Shown: piece after piece, positions 9,048-18,522 of the stretch
How positions within the stretch are numbered: position 1 is the stretch's first letter
How the letters are laid out: every line of letters starts with the position of its first letter
Source of the DNA: an uncultured Muribaculum sp.
Lineage (GTDB): Bacteria; Bacteroidota; Bacteroidia; Bacteroidales; Muribaculaceae
Assembly: GCA_910578835.1 (NCBI GenBank)
Contig: CAJTSK010000011.1
Location: 5,043-69,042 of the forward strand
Direction: 5' to 3'
Length of the DNA stretch: 64,000 bases
Made by a program: the position numbers and the translations under genes
The notes under the pieces: generated by a model
Told to the model about the DNA's origin: nothing
What the model saw: only the letters and a program-made list of their open reading frames with translations
The model's database searches: none

Positions 9048-12000
9048 ATGATAAGTGATTGGTTTAGTCCTGTTTTGCGTGATATTACGATGAAGGCTGT
9101 CGCTCTGTTGGCGGCAGTGATGTTTTTACAGTCGTGTGAGGATGATTTCCCTGTCGAGTCTTCAATACCCGAAGGCGTGACGGCTATATCTCTCGAAATG
9201 GAGTTTTCGCCGATGGCAGAGGGTCTCACGGGAGGTCGTGCCGCGACAGGAAAGGGCGATGCGCTCAACGGCATATCCGACCTTTGCATACTCTTTTATG
9301 ACAAGGATGGCAATCTTCTCGATGACTATGTGTACTACTACAATCCGGCGACGGGCGTTCAGAAGCCAGAAGGGTTGCCTGAGGGTAATTTCATAACTAC
9401 GCCGGGATTGTTCAAGGAGGTGACGCGCACCGATGACGATGCATCAAACGGCAAGGTGGCGCAGGAGAAGTCGATGTCGGGTACTTTCCGCCGTCTCATC
9501 GTGCCTTTTGGCGAATATACCGTAATCGGCGTGGCTAACCTTGGTAATATCGTGTCTGACAAGTATAAGACCGCGACTACTACCTATGATGTGCTGTTTA
9601 ATGACGATGCTGTCGATGTGTCGACCGTTGACGGTGTGCGCGGGTTGAGACTGGAGTGGGACTCCTCATGTCTTGCCAACAATGCCGAGATGTTTGGCTG
9701 TTTTACCGTAGGTCAAGGCTCGATGGAGGCAGCGCAATTTTTCAGCGCCGAGTCGCTCCCGACGGTTGTAATCAACAGCAACGGCATGGCTCTTAAGTCG
9801 TGGCTGCGTCGTGCTGCTTCAAAGGTGACGATTGCATTTGACGGTACGGGATTGCGCGATAACATATGGATTCATCTGAAGTCGGCGGCTATCATGGATA
9901 TTCCTGCGGGATGTGACCTCGGGCGAAGCTGCAAGGTGACCGATACCGACAGTCTGCTTTGTGGAAAACCGACCGATGGCGAGGCATATGACTCCGATAC
10001 CCAGGTGATAGACTATACAAATGGTCATGCCGCGGTTGACGGAGGCAAATATAATACTGAATGGACTACTATCGTGCATGGACGAAGATACCCTGAGGAA
10101 GAGTCGGAAAGCCATAAGTCCGATGAGATTTCGCTCTTCTTTTATGAAAATATGCAGGGTCTCGGGCGCGACAAGCGTCAGTATCCCGAAATAGGTGACG
10201 ATGGCACACCTACCGGCGATGTCAAGGACAACGACATAATAAAGGACAGCAAGCCATGTGGCACATATATAGAAGTGAAAGCTTACTACCGCTCTCGCGA
10301 CAATATCGTGAGCAACGGCGACATCATATACCGCTTCATGCTTGGAAAAGATACGGAGACCGACTACAATGCGGAGCGTAACTATCATTATAAACTGACA
10401 CTCTGTTTTAACGGAAAGGCAAATGACTACGACTGGCATATCGACTATAACGAGGAACCGGGCATAAAGGTGCCGATACCTTATTACTATGTGCCTTATA
10501 TGTATAATCAGCACATGGTGTACCCCGTGACTATTGTCGGAGAACTGGAGGGTGACCTTGAAGCTGAGATTACACGTTCCGACTGGTTTCCCTGTACCGA
10601 TGAAAAGCCCGGGGAAATTCCGGCAGGGGTTGAAGTATATTCTCGTGAAAAAGTTAAAAATGATGGACCGTGGCACGGGTTCCTCTCTTTGCGTCAGGCT
10701 CCTGCCGATGATGTCGAGCGTGGATTCAAGGCTGCTGTAGGAGGTGATAAATACAAATATAATCATACAGCGTCTGATGGTCAGTTTAATGGCTTGCCTT
10801 ACAATCAGGCATATTGGGAGGGAAAAGGTGATCCGGCTATTAAAGAGAAAGTTAACCATAGGGGACACCGTTTCTATAATATCGCCAAGACTCCCACGAC
10901 CGGCAGAAGTGACAATGCCAACGATAATTTCTCTCTGGATGGCACTTATGAAGTGTCGACCACGGTCAAAAACGGAGTGCCTTACACCACCTTCATGATA
11001 CCGCTCTATTCGCGCGAGATAAATCTTATCAAGACAGCTGGTTATCGCGGTAACAACCCTTATATCGGCTATTACCGTTATGCCGAGATTACGTTCAAGG
11101 CAAAAATCAAGGGGGTGGGAGTGCAGACAATCGTGGCAAAGGTGCTTCAGGTACCGCGTATCGTCAATCCGAAGGGCATATACCGCAGCTGGGACTGTAC
11201 CGACCCGTTTAATGTGCATCTGATGCATAACACTACGGAAGATAGCTCCAAGCCTTATGAGCCGGTCAAATCATCGGGAGGTCCCTGGAGTGCCGAGGTT
11301 GAATATATAACCGGTGGCGGAGGCTGGCTTTCCATAGGCGGAAAGGTGGCGCGTGGAGTCAAGATTTATGGCGACACTGACAGTGAGATTCAGTTTGATG
11401 TTAAATTTCTTTCAAAGGCGGCATCGTCTAAAGATGTTCGATGTGCGGTTATAAAAGTGCTGTATAACAATTATACTTGTACCCATCGTATAATGGTGCG
11501 TCAGTGCTATGCTCCTGTGGCAATGACCGGTAGCAGCTCAGTGAAATGGCATACTGCCAATCTTGAGTATGTGACTACCGGTGATGACGGCGTTTATGTC
11601 GCGCATGAAGAGCGCTATCCCCGTTCCGAAGGCTCGATGTTCCGCTACGGAAACCTGCTGGACGCGATAGCGTCTTACAACAATAAGATGGCTGACCGTT
11701 TTCTTGACTATCCTGTAGGTCGTACCGATTTCATTATGGCTCCTTATGCCGAAAATAAGGATAAGCCAGGTAAAGAGTGGCGCGAGATAAAGACCAACAA
11801 AATCAGGGATTTCTTTAAAACCGCAAAGCTGTATATTGGCGATACCGAGTGCAGGGTGGCTTCACAGGCCGATTTTCAGAATCTTCGCAAGGAGTGTGAC
11901 TTCGGTGCCGGAATCCTGTATGGTGACGGGGCGACGGAGACTTTGACCGATGTGGAGGCTACCGAAGGTTATGCTTCATATGTAGATGAGAATAAGCGCC

Positions 12001-12419
12001 AGTCCTATGGTATACGCGGATGGTTTGTGTACAATGTAGGAAAAGATGGTCTTAACCTGTTTTTCCCGATTGGTGTGTCAGGTCATGGCAGGCGTAAAGA
12101 TGGCAGTGGTAAAAATGGAGCATATTATTCGGAAGATAATAAGGAGGGAGTCCTTAGATATGGTAACAGGGCGAAACTTATGCCTGACGGGACAGGGCAT
12201 TATGCTGAATATCGCCCGTTGCTTTATACTATGTATAAGCAGAATGGTGCGGTTTATTGGACCGGTGAAGTGGAGCCTGATCCTGGCAATCCGGGACCTA
12301 CACTTATATCGGCTTGGGATATAAACTATTCCACATTTGACTTCAACACTTTCAATAGTGATGCTTATTCATTGTTTAATGATACTGATGCCGCCTTTAT
12401 AAGGCTTGTGGAAGATTAG
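9048..12419 (+). CDS. Very large DUF4906-type fimbrial lipoprotein, candidate pilus tip adhesin
   Basis: The product has 1123 residues from the ATG at 9048. An ATG at 9090 gives a cleaner signal peptide, and both lead into the lipobox LQSC. Near the start, GGRAATGKGDALNGISDL resembles the Arg cleavage site and first strand of fimbrillins. A fimbrillin-like N-terminal half reaches GKANDYDWHIDYNE (about residue 470), followed by Ig-like beta domains with GGPWSAEVEYITGGGGWLS near 750, and a C-terminal half with a FGxS/DUF4906-like fold (SQADFQNLRKECDFGAG, about 945-960). It is the last gene of the operon and far larger than the others, as expected for a tip adhesin. Two hairpins follow the stop. 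The tip role is inferred. Confidence 0.7.
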   Translation: MISDWFSPVLRDITMKAVALLAAVMFLQSCEDDFPVESSIPEGVTAISLEMEFSPMAEGLTGGRAATGKGDALNGISDLCILFYDKDGNLLDDYVYYYNPATGVQKPEGLPEGNFITTPGLFKEVTRTDDDASNGKVAQEKSMSGTFRRLIVPFGEYTVIGVANLGNIVSDKYKTATTTYDVLFNDDAVDVSTVDGVRGLRLEWDSSCLANNAEMFGCFTVGQGSMEAAQFFSAESLPTVVINSNGMALKSWLRRAASKVTIAFDGTGLRDNIWIHLKSAAIMDIPAGCDLGRSCKVTDTDSLLCGKPTDGEAYDSDTQVIDYTNGHAAVDGGKYNTEWTTIVHGRRYPEEESESHKSDEISLFFYENMQGLGRDKRQYPEIGDDGTPTGDVKDNDIIKDSKPCGTYIEVKAYYRSRDNIVSNGDIIYRFMLGKDTETDYNAERNYHYKLTLCFNGKANDYDWHIDYNEEPGIKVPIPYYYVPYMYNQHMVYPVTIVGELEGDLEAEITRSDWFPCTDEKPGEIPAGVEVYSREKVKNDGPWHGFLSLRQAPADDVERGFKAAVGGDKYKYNHTASDGQFNGLPYNQAYWEGKGDPAIKEKVNHRGHRFYNIAKTPTTGRSDNANDNFSLDGTYEVSTTVKNGVPYTTFMIPLYSREINLIKTAGYRGNNPYIGYYRYAEITFKAKIKGVGVQTIVAKVLQVPRIVNPKGIYRSWDCTDPFNVHLMHNTTEDSSKPYEPVKSSGGPWSAEVEYITGGGGWLSIGGKVARGVKIYGDTDSEIQFDVKFLSKAASSKDVRCAVIKVLYNNYTCTHRIMVRQCYAPVAMTGSSSVKWHTANLEYVTTGDDGVYVAHEERYPRSEGSMFRYGNLLDAIASYNNKMADRFLDYPVGRTDFIMAPYAENKDKPGKEWREIKTNKIRDFFKTAKLYIGDTECRVASQADFQNLRKECDFGAGILYGDGATETLTDVEATEGYASYVDENKRQSYGIRGWFVYNVGKDGLNLFFPIGVSGHGRRKDGSGKNGAYYSEDNKEGVLRYGNRAKLMPDGTGHYAEYRPLLYTMYKQNGAVYWTGEVEPDPGNPGPTLISAWDINYSTFDFNTFNSDAYSLFNDTDAAFIRLVED

Positions 12420-12460
12420 TGAATAGAGCTATAACTTTATCTTAATATTAGAATCAATAT

Positions 12461-12493
12461 TCAGCATGAATGTCGTGATGACATTCATGCTGA
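12461..12493 (+). terminator. Hairpin after the pilus operon (first)
   Basis: A perfect 14-base inverted repeat (TCAGCATGAATGTC at 12461-12474 with its complement at 12480-12493) has a five-base loop. Only a weak T tract follows, so it may protect the 3' end rather than terminate alone. Confidence 0.6.
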
Positions 12494-12526
12494 CAGGTTT
12501 AATTAGACGAATGTTAATTACGTTTT

Positions 12527-12562
12527 AATGGGTGTCCTTGTGAAATGACACCCATTATTTTT
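12527..12562 (+). terminator. Intrinsic terminator after the pilus operon (second)
   Basis: AATGGGTGTC at 12527-12536 pairs with GACACCCATT at 12547-12556, followed by a T-rich run. Together with the hairpin 35 bases upstream it closes the pilus operon. Confidence 0.75.
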
Positions 12563-12582
12563 ATTATATGGCCGGATATTTG

Positions 12583-12614
12583 TTTGGATTCCGGTTGATT
12601 TGGTGTTATATTTG
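12583..12614 (+). promoter_or_regulatory. Promoter of the DUF2339 gene
   Basis: TTTG at 12583-12586, a 20-base spacer and TATATTTG at 12607-12614 match the Bacteroidetes primary-sigma consensus. Since the box covers the first in-frame ATG region near 12600, it favours the start at 12642. Confidence 0.8.
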
Positions 12615-12641
12615 CGTTTGACCAATCATAAAACTTCGGCT

Positions 12642-14864
12642 ATGGAAATAATTGCAGTAATTCTCCTGATAATAATAGTAGTATTGATATTGGGCATTAG
12701 AAGTGACGTGTCGGAAATAAAGTCGGATATTTCCTCTATTCAGTCAAGGCTTGATGGCGACTATGAAGATAATGAGTATTGCGGCGGCGGAGTTCAAGAT
12801 GACGATGCTGCTGTAGTGGTAAAACCAGACGCTGATTTCGGCAGTGTATTGCCGCCCGCAATTCCCCCTGTGCCTAAAATTGTGGTGTCAGAGACGCCTG
12901 AGCCTGCCGATATGCCGCCTTTGCCGTCAATGGAATCCGCGACAAGAAAACGTCTCAATATAGAGCGCCTTGTAGGTGAAAACCTGTTTAGTAAAATAGG
13001 TATATTGGTATTGATAATAGGTATATGTTTCTTTGTTAAATATGCTATCGACCGGGATTGGATTAATGAAGTGGCGCGTACGTCGCTCGGCATGGCTGCC
13101 GGATTCTGTCTGTGGGGAGTTGCCTACAGGTTGCGCGACAATTACCGGAATTTTTCGTCAATTCTTGCCGGCGGTGGATTTGCGGTATGTTTTGCCAGTG
13201 TCGGAATAGGGTATAATTTTTATTCCCTGTTTGGGTCGACTGTCGCAATGGTGATACTGGTGGCGCTTACTGCGGTGCTGGTTGCGGTTGCTCTGCGGTT
13301 TGACCGCATGGAACTTGCCATAATTGCTGTTGCAGGTGGTTTTGCAGCTCCGTTTATAGCCGGGGATGATAATGGTAATTTCTTTTTCCTCATGGGCTAC
13401 ATGGCATTGCTTGACATAGCAATGTTTCTGGTGACGATGCGTAAAAACTGGTGGGTATTGCCTCCGCTTACATGTGTGTTTACCTATATCGTGACATTTG
13501 CCGGTATAGGGTCGGTTGCGGTGAAAGAGTCGCCGTCTGTGGCGATGCTGTTTATATTGCTTTACCTTATGCTGTTTTCATTGCCGCTTGTCACTGTGCT
13601 TCGCCGAAATCGCGAAAATTCTGTGATGATGACTGTGCTGCTTGGTGCCATGGTGTTGAACGATTTCGCCTATATCGCTTTGGGCGCGTATCTTTCAGGC
13701 AAGATTGGATGGATGGAGCCGGTGAAAGGTATGGTGCCGCTGACAGGGGCGTTACTTAACGCCGCGATTTTTTTCCGTTATTACCGTTCGGGCGATGATA
13801 AGCTGATTCAGACCATATTGACCGGAGCTGTCACGACATTTGTCACGATAGCCATATTCATGCAATTTTCCGACCCTGATGTGGTGATTGCATGTCTGGC
13901 GGTCTATGCCACATTGCTTGTCGGGCTTTTCTGCCTTACCTTGCGTCAGGTTTATCTTGTGGTGTCGCTGCTTATAGCCGTTCCGCTGGGCGCGATTATG
14001 ATTATTGCTGGACTTTTAGGCGCAGAAAGCATATTTGGCGGATATATGGCTACAGGTGTGTCGTACATGGTTGCCGGTGTGGCATTTTGTACAGCAGCGG
14101 TTATTGTGAGGCATTATATGCCGGCTTTGTACACGGTGATTGCTGGTTTTGCCCGCGTTATTTTTGTCGCGGCACTATGGTCGGGAACCGCATTGTTGCT
14201 ATTGGGTGCCGGATTTATTTACTATGACTGTTTCATCTATATGGTGTATCGTGGCATAGGATTACTTACGGTTGCGGTAGCGATGCTCGTGGTGTCGGTC
14301 ATATTCCGTCCCGGCGAGTATGGTGGATTTCTGATTCCCGCTCTTGTGGTGATAGCCATGATTGTCGGGTGTCACACTGATTCAGTGTCGCCGTTTTGGA
14401 CATATATCCCGCAGTATGTGGCAATGATTGCTTTTTGCGCGGTAATTGCCGTCAATGGCAGGGACGCTTTCCTCAGGATGGCGGTTACGGTAAGACATTA
14501 CAGAGGATATGTGATATATTTTAATGTCGCGGTCTTGCTGTTTGCTTTGCTCGTCACGACAACGGTGTTATCCTCTGTTCATCTTGACAGGCTTTACAGT
14601 GCGTGCCTTTCAGTGACTCTCGCGATTGCCGGGGCGGTGCAGATGGCTGTCGGCATGAGACACCACTCCCGGCTGTTGCGCGTAATTGCGCTCTGTACAC
14701 TGGGAGTGGTGATTCTGAAACTCGGTGTTTATGACCTGTGGCGCATGGCTCCGGTGGGACGCATCGTGGTCTTTATCCTGCTGGGTGTAATCCTGCTTGT
14801 GGTGTCATTTTTCTATCAGCGACTGCGTGGAGTGCTGATAGACAGGAATGGCGATGGTCAATAG
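12642..14864 (+). CDS. DUF2339 polytopic membrane protein
   Basis: The product has 740 residues from the ATG at 12642, chosen because the -7 box ends at 12614 and the protein then begins directly with a hydrophobic helix. A first transmembrane segment (residues about 2-18) is followed by a short coiled-coil (SDVSEIKSDISSIQSRL) and a Pro-rich linker. From residue 108 the conserved DUF2339 start ENLFSKIGILVLIIGI leads into more than 20 hydrophobic helices. The function of the family is unknown. It stands alone with its own promoter, and its last 7 bases overlap the end of the convergent P-type ATPase gene. Confidence 0.85.
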   Translation: MEIIAVILLIIIVVLILGIRSDVSEIKSDISSIQSRLDGDYEDNEYCGGGVQDDDAAVVVKPDADFGSVLPPAIPPVPKIVVSETPEPADMPPLPSMESATRKRLNIERLVGENLFSKIGILVLIIGICFFVKYAIDRDWINEVARTSLGMAAGFCLWGVAYRLRDNYRNFSSILAGGGFAVCFASVGIGYNFYSLFGSTVAMVILVALTAVLVAVALRFDRMELAIIAVAGGFAAPFIAGDDNGNFFFLMGYMALLDIAMFLVTMRKNWWVLPPLTCVFTYIVTFAGIGSVAVKESPSVAMLFILLYLMLFSLPLVTVLRRNRENSVMMTVLLGAMVLNDFAYIALGAYLSGKIGWMEPVKGMVPLTGALLNAAIFFRYYRSGDDKLIQTILTGAVTTFVTIAIFMQFSDPDVVIACLAVYATLLVGLFCLTLRQVYLVVSLLIAVPLGAIMIIAGLLGAESIFGGYMATGVSYMVAGVAFCTAAVIVRHYMPALYTVIAGFARVIFVAALWSGTALLLLGAGFIYYDCFIYMVYRGIGLLTVAVAMLVVSVIFRPGEYGGFLIPALVVIAMIVGCHTDSVSPFWTYIPQYVAMIAFCAVIAVNGRDAFLRMAVTVRHYRGYVIYFNVAVLLFALLVTTTVLSSVHLDRLYSACLSVTLAIAGAVQMAVGMRHHSRLLRVIALCTLGVVILKLGVYDLWRMAPVGRIVVFILLGVILLVVSFFYQRLRGVLIDRNGDGQ

Positions 14865-16846
14865 CGTTTCCAGAGTATGCGCATGGAGTTGAGCACCGCG
14901 AGCAGTGCCACGCCTACATCGGCAAACACAGCCGCCCATAGCGAGGCGTAGCCGGCAGCTCCGAGTATTAGTATGATAGCCTTTATGGCAATGGCGCCGA
15001 TGATGTTTTCCATCACAATGGAGTGGGTGGTGCGCCCGATTTTTATGGCGGTGATTAGTCGTGACGGCTGGTCGGTCTGTATCACCACGTCGGCGCTTTC
15101 GATTGCTGCGTCAGAGCCGAGACCGCCCATCGCCACTCCTATATTGCTTATTGCCAGTACCGGAGCATCGTTCATGCCGTCGCCTACAAATGCGATGCTC
15201 TTCCCCGGTGTAGATGATATGTGTCCCACATATTCAGCCTTATCCTCCGGGAGGAGTTCGCCGTGAGCTTCTTTGATTCCGAGGCGGCGGGCATAGTCGT
15301 CGACAGTTTCTTTCTTATCGCCCGATAGCATCACTACATCGTCTATTCCGAGCTTATGAAGGTGTTCGACGGTCATGGGCGCATCTTCTTTTATGGTGTC
15401 GGCGAGCGTCACGTAGCCTGCATATTTTCCGTCGACGGCACATGCTATTATCGTTGCCCCGTTGCATGTAAGTTCTTCCGGATAACTGATGTCAGCGGAG
15501 CGGAGCATTCTGAGGCTCCCCGCCATGACCTCTGTGCCGCTGACTGTGGCGTGAGTGCCGTTGCCGGCGATTTCCTTCATCTTGTCCGGGACGGGAATGG
15601 CGATGCCAAGCGACGTGACATATTCGACAACTGCTTTTGCAAGCGGATGACTGCTGCCACTCTCGGCGGCGGCAAGCAGCGACAGCATCTCGCGGCGGTC
15701 GGGCAACACGCTCTTGACATCAATCACGCTGAACCGACCGGTGGTGAGGGTGCCGGTCTTGTCAAACGCCACTGTGTTTACCCTCGTGATTGCCTCCAGA
15801 TAATTGCCGCCTTTGAAGAGGATGCCTTTGCGTGATGCCGCGCCTATGCCTGCAAAGTAGCCGAGCGGCACACTTATCACCAATGCACAAGGGCAAGAGA
15901 TGACAAGAAACACCAGGGCGCGGTAAAGCCACTCGGAAAATGTGTAATGAAATGACGGGTTGACCGTCGCGACGATAGCAGGGACGGCGATGACAAGCAG
16001 TGCAAGCACTATGACTACCGGGGTATAGACGCGAGCAAACCGGCGCATAAACAATTCGGCAGGTGCTTTTTTCTCCTGTGCATTGTTGACAAGATCAAGT
16101 ATGCGTGACAGGGCGCTGTCGGCATATCGGCGCGTAACGTTTATCCTGACTCTCTTGCCCGATGAAATCATGCCTGCAAGCACTTCCTCGCCACGGGAAA
16201 TATCGCGTGGCACACTCTCGCCGGTGAGGGCAGAGGTGTCAAACGCCGCCTCTTCGCTTTCCAGTGTCCCGTCAAGTGGTACGCGCTCTCCGGGATACAC
16301 CTCGATTACTTCGCCCGGCATTACCTCTTCCGGCTTGACTCTTACAGGCTCCCCGTTGCGTATCACCGTGGCATGTTCGCCTCTTACATCGAGCAGCCTT
16401 GAGATATTACGAGTCGCGCGGTCGACAGCCATGTCCTGCAATGTCTCCCCGATGGAATAAAACAGCATCACCCCTACGGCTTCAGGATATTCCCTGATGC
16501 AGAATGCGCCTATGCAGGCGATGGTCATGAGTGTGAACTCGTTGAAATAGTCACGCGAGGCGATTCCTTCGATGGCTTCCCTTATTACCGGAAGTCCTGT
16601 GGGAAGAAATGCCGCGATATACCATATCGGGCGAATGATACTGTCAGGGGTGAAACCCATGATACCGAAATGGTCAAGTATGATTCCCGCGATAAGCATG
16701 ACAAACGACAGGCATGGAGCCACGAACCGGCGTGCGCCTTCATGTCCGTGACGGTGCCCGTGGCTGTGCTTGCCATCTCCGCAAGCGCAGTGCTTCGAGT
16801 GGCGTGACTCATTATTGTGGGTGTCGTTACAGTTGCAGTGTTCCAT
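14858..16846 (-). CDS. P1B-type heavy-metal ATPase, probably Zn2+/Cd2+/Pb2+ exporter
   Basis: The product has 662 residues. The N-terminal 40 residues are rich in Cys and His (CNCNDTH, HCACGDGKHSHGHRHGH) and replace the usual ferredoxin-like metal-binding domain. Catalytic marks are all present: TGES at about 208-211, the membrane metal-site CPC at 318-320, the phosphorylated Asp362 in DKTGTLTTG, the HP motif in SSHPLAKA and the hinge GDGMNDAP. A late helix has ADVGVALLAVLNSMRILW, whose Asp is a Zn/Cd ligand in ZntA. It should pump divalent metals out of the cytoplasm. It is monocistronic, with a -7 box just upstream. Metal identity is inferred from CPC plus the late Asp. Confidence 0.85.
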   Translation of the reverse strand: MEHCNCNDTHNNESRHSKHCACGDGKHSHGHRHGHEGARRFVAPCLSFVMLIAGIILDHFGIMGFTPDSIIRPIWYIAAFLPTGLPVIREAIEGIASRDYFNEFTLMTIACIGAFCIREYPEAVGVMLFYSIGETLQDMAVDRATRNISRLLDVRGEHATVIRNGEPVRVKPEEVMPGEVIEVYPGERVPLDGTLESEEAAFDTSALTGESVPRDISRGEEVLAGMISSGKRVRINVTRRYADSALSRILDLVNNAQEKKAPAELFMRRFARVYTPVVIVLALLVIAVPAIVATVNPSFHYTFSEWLYRALVFLVISCPCALVISVPLGYFAGIGAASRKGILFKGGNYLEAITRVNTVAFDKTGTLTTGRFSVIDVKSVLPDRREMLSLLAAAESGSSHPLAKAVVEYVTSLGIAIPVPDKMKEIAGNGTHATVSGTEVMAGSLRMLRSADISYPEELTCNGATIIACAVDGKYAGYVTLADTIKEDAPMTVEHLHKLGIDDVVMLSGDKKETVDDYARRLGIKEAHGELLPEDKAEYVGHISSTPGKSIAFVGDGMNDAPVLAISNIGVAMGGLGSDAAIESADVVIQTDQPSRLITAIKIGRTTHSIVMENIIGAIAIKAIILILGAAGYASLWAAVFADVGVALLAVLNSMRILWKRY

Positions 16847-16868
16847 AATCTTCTGTCTTTATATACGA

Positions 16869-16876
16869 CAAAATTA
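16869..16876 (-). promoter_or_regulatory. -7 box of the P-type ATPase promoter
   Basis: Minus-strand TAATTTTG lies 22 bases before the start codon. No clear TTTG is found at the right distance upstream. Confidence 0.55.
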
Positions 16877-17033
16877 CAAGGAAAGTTTTGCAACCTGGTT
16901 TCAAATATTCCCTCATCGGGAAATATAAAGTTAGCGGTCAGCGCCGGAGGCATCCCCGTGGTCACATCTGAATTCAACCACGTCATCGGGGTTGCGCGGA
17001 CCATTTGGGGTATATTGTGGACTCTCTGCTGCA

Positions 17034-17247
17034 TTTCTTTTCCCGCAGGGAAAAATCCCTATGTAGCCGGGGGTTGAGCGCAGCGATACCCCCGGAATCT
17101 GTGTAAATCATCAATGTTTCCCATTCGGGAATCATCAATCGCGCTCCATGAAGATTCCTGTCGGAAACCTCGGCTGGTGCCACGCTGTCCGGGGGTATCA
17201 CTGCGTTCAACCCCCGGCTACACAATGACGATGCCCTGTCGGGCAAC
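17034..17247. repeat. Palindromic intergenic repeat, copy 1
   Basis: This is a unit of about 214 bases, nearly identical to 18523-18736. It is bounded by 36-base inverted arms at 17061-17096 and 17188-17223 (two mismatches here). Each arm is itself a hairpin of CCGGGGGT and ACCCCCGG. Between and outside the arms lie four mini-hairpins, including TTCCCATTCGGGAA, TTCCTGTCGGAA and GCCCTGTCGGGC. It sits between the P-type ATPase promoter region and the gene at 17368-17766. Confidence 0.85.
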
Positions 17248-17367
17248 GTCGGTATTGCAGTCTGACCCACCATTCTGTCAACGGTCTCAATATTCTACTC
17301 CACAGCTACGGTAATCGTCACCAAAATCAAAACTACCAATCGCGTCATATGTTGATTTTTAATCTAT

Positions 17368-17766
17368 TCATTCTGCAGAAAGTGCCATGTAAACGATAGG
17401 AGCAAGCCAACTCACTACCGCTAATATGGACACAGAGGTAGCCCATGTCTGATACTTTTCTTCCCAGCCATCATATTTATCGTGATTGGCAAGTATTCGT
17501 CGATATCTTTTCCCTTGCAATAGGTAGCCTGCAAGAATCAAGGTAATGATAAGTGAGACTATAATAACTATTATTACCATGTTCTCTCCCCAAAATGTTC
17601 CTTTTAGATTGAATTTTTCAAGAAAAATAAATGATATCCCAAATGCATATCCAAAAATTATCATCCACATTACGCTCAGATGCTGAATAAGGCTCCAGCT
17701 TCCTCCCCATATACTGTATTCATACCAATAAATCCAGTAATTAATTCCGTCGATAATATCTTTCAT
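17368..17766 (-). CDS. Unrecognised four-helix membrane protein, paralogue of 20267-20647
   Basis: The product has 132 residues. I do not recognise the family. The N-terminus MKDIIDGINYWIYWYEY is followed by three or four hydrophobic helices (about 27-49, 63-84 and 110-130) and a basic loop KRYRRILANHDK before the last helix. The first 24 codons and the 5' untranslated stretch are almost identical in DNA to those of 20267-20647. The rest has diverged to roughly one third identity while keeping the same topology and the end (A/P-x-x-Y-x-AL-x-E). It is the last gene of an AT-rich minus-strand cluster, and palindromic copy 1 lies just downstream. Confidence 0.7.
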   Translation of the reverse strand: MKDIIDGINYWIYWYEYSIWGGSWSLIQHLSVMWMIIFGYAFGISFIFLEKFNLKGTFWGENMVIIVIIVSLIITLILAGYLLQGKRYRRILANHDKYDGWEEKYQTWATSVSILAVVSWLAPIVYMALSAE

Positions 17767-17795
17767 GATTTAATAATATTTTTTTGTTTAGTGCT
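17695..17795. repeat. 101-base duplicated segment covering the leader and first codons (copy a)
   Basis: The segment matches 20576-20676 at 99 of 101 positions by eye. It covers the first 24 codons and about 29 bases of leader of the gene at 17368-17766. Outside it the two loci diverge abruptly. Confidence 0.85.
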
Positions 17796-17902
17796 GAAGT
17801 ATACTAGGAGAAATTGACCTAAAATTATGGCGTATTTTCCTCATTGCAGTCAATCAGGTAATATACAAAAGCAAAAATGTATTAGTTATTTGATGGGTGA
17901 TG

Positions 17903-18484
17903 TTAAACATCGTCAGATTGAAACAGATTTTGCTTGTCTATTATTTTTGAGATGGGATAAAACGAACTAATAAGGGTAATTAGCAAGAATGCCAGATAAC
18001 AATCTTTGGTATAATAAATCACCAGATTTTTATTTATAAACATCAGGAAGAAAGGATAATTCAGAACATAGTTTCCGTCAAGTCTTGAAAGTACTTCTGT
18101 CGAACATGCTTTTTGTACTTCAAATATTTCAGACGGAGACATGGATGAAAGTGATGTAAATGTGCCGTTTTTATTACCTATGGACTCTATTTTGATAATG
18201 CCGGTGGGGTTATTGATTTCCACGATTATATATCGCTCCAATGAAGGGGCGTATATGGCTGAGCCGGTTTCCAAGTCGAAGTCGGTAGAAGAAAGAGCCT
18301 TTAGCTGTTCTACACTGTTGTTATTTAATGGAATAGGGATATAGTTCAATTGATCAAAATCACCTCCCCAGTTTAATATTGCGGTCACAACAAACCACAT
18401 GAAAAATATCGTAGCCGAAATCGCCGGGCTTGCCAATATCCATACTCCATATTTTGTAAGTATTATCTTTTGTTTCCTGTCCAT
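17903..18484 (-). CDS. Unrecognised two-helix membrane protein
   Basis: The product has 193 residues from the ATG at 18484. An earlier in-frame ATG at 18511 is rejected because the TAATTTTG box at 18493-18500 lies between the two. Helix one spans about residues 15-40 and helix two about 160-180. A soluble segment of about 115 residues between them contains TGSAIYAPSLERYIIVEIN and would lie outside the membrane. It shares no family that I know. It sits 136 bases upstream of the paralogue gene at 17766 on the same strand, and palindromic copy 2 abuts its 5' end. The sequence is AT-rich compared with the flanking core genes. Confidence 0.6.
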   Translation of the reverse strand: MDRKQKIILTKYGVWILASPAISATIFFMWFVVTAILNWGGDFDQLNYIPIPLNNNSVEQLKALSSTDFDLETGSAIYAPSLERYIIVEINNPTGIIKIESIGNKNGTFTSLSSMSPSEIFEVQKACSTEVLSRLDGNYVLNYPFFLMFINKNLVIYYTKDCYLAFLLITLISSFYPISKIIDKQNLFQSDDV

Positions 18485-18492
18485 AGTCGTAG

Positions 18493-18500
18493 CAAAATTA
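18493..18500 (-). promoter_or_regulatory. -7 box in front of 17903-18484
   Basis: Minus-strand TAATTTTG ends 8 bases before the ATG at 18484, so the transcript would have almost no leader. Palindromic copy 2 begins some 20 bases upstream. Confidence 0.5.
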
Positions 18501-18522
18501 GTATCTGTCAATATTTAGGGCT

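Noticed and set aside
9819..11228. 469-codon frame antisense to the large pilus gene
   Set aside because: It lies wholly opposite a confident gene, and it has no promoter and no recognisable domain; it mirrors codon bias.
16983..17273. 96-codon frame on the minus strand
   Set aside because: It is the translation of palindromic copy 1; the same peptide appears from copy 2, which shows repeat DNA rather than a gene.
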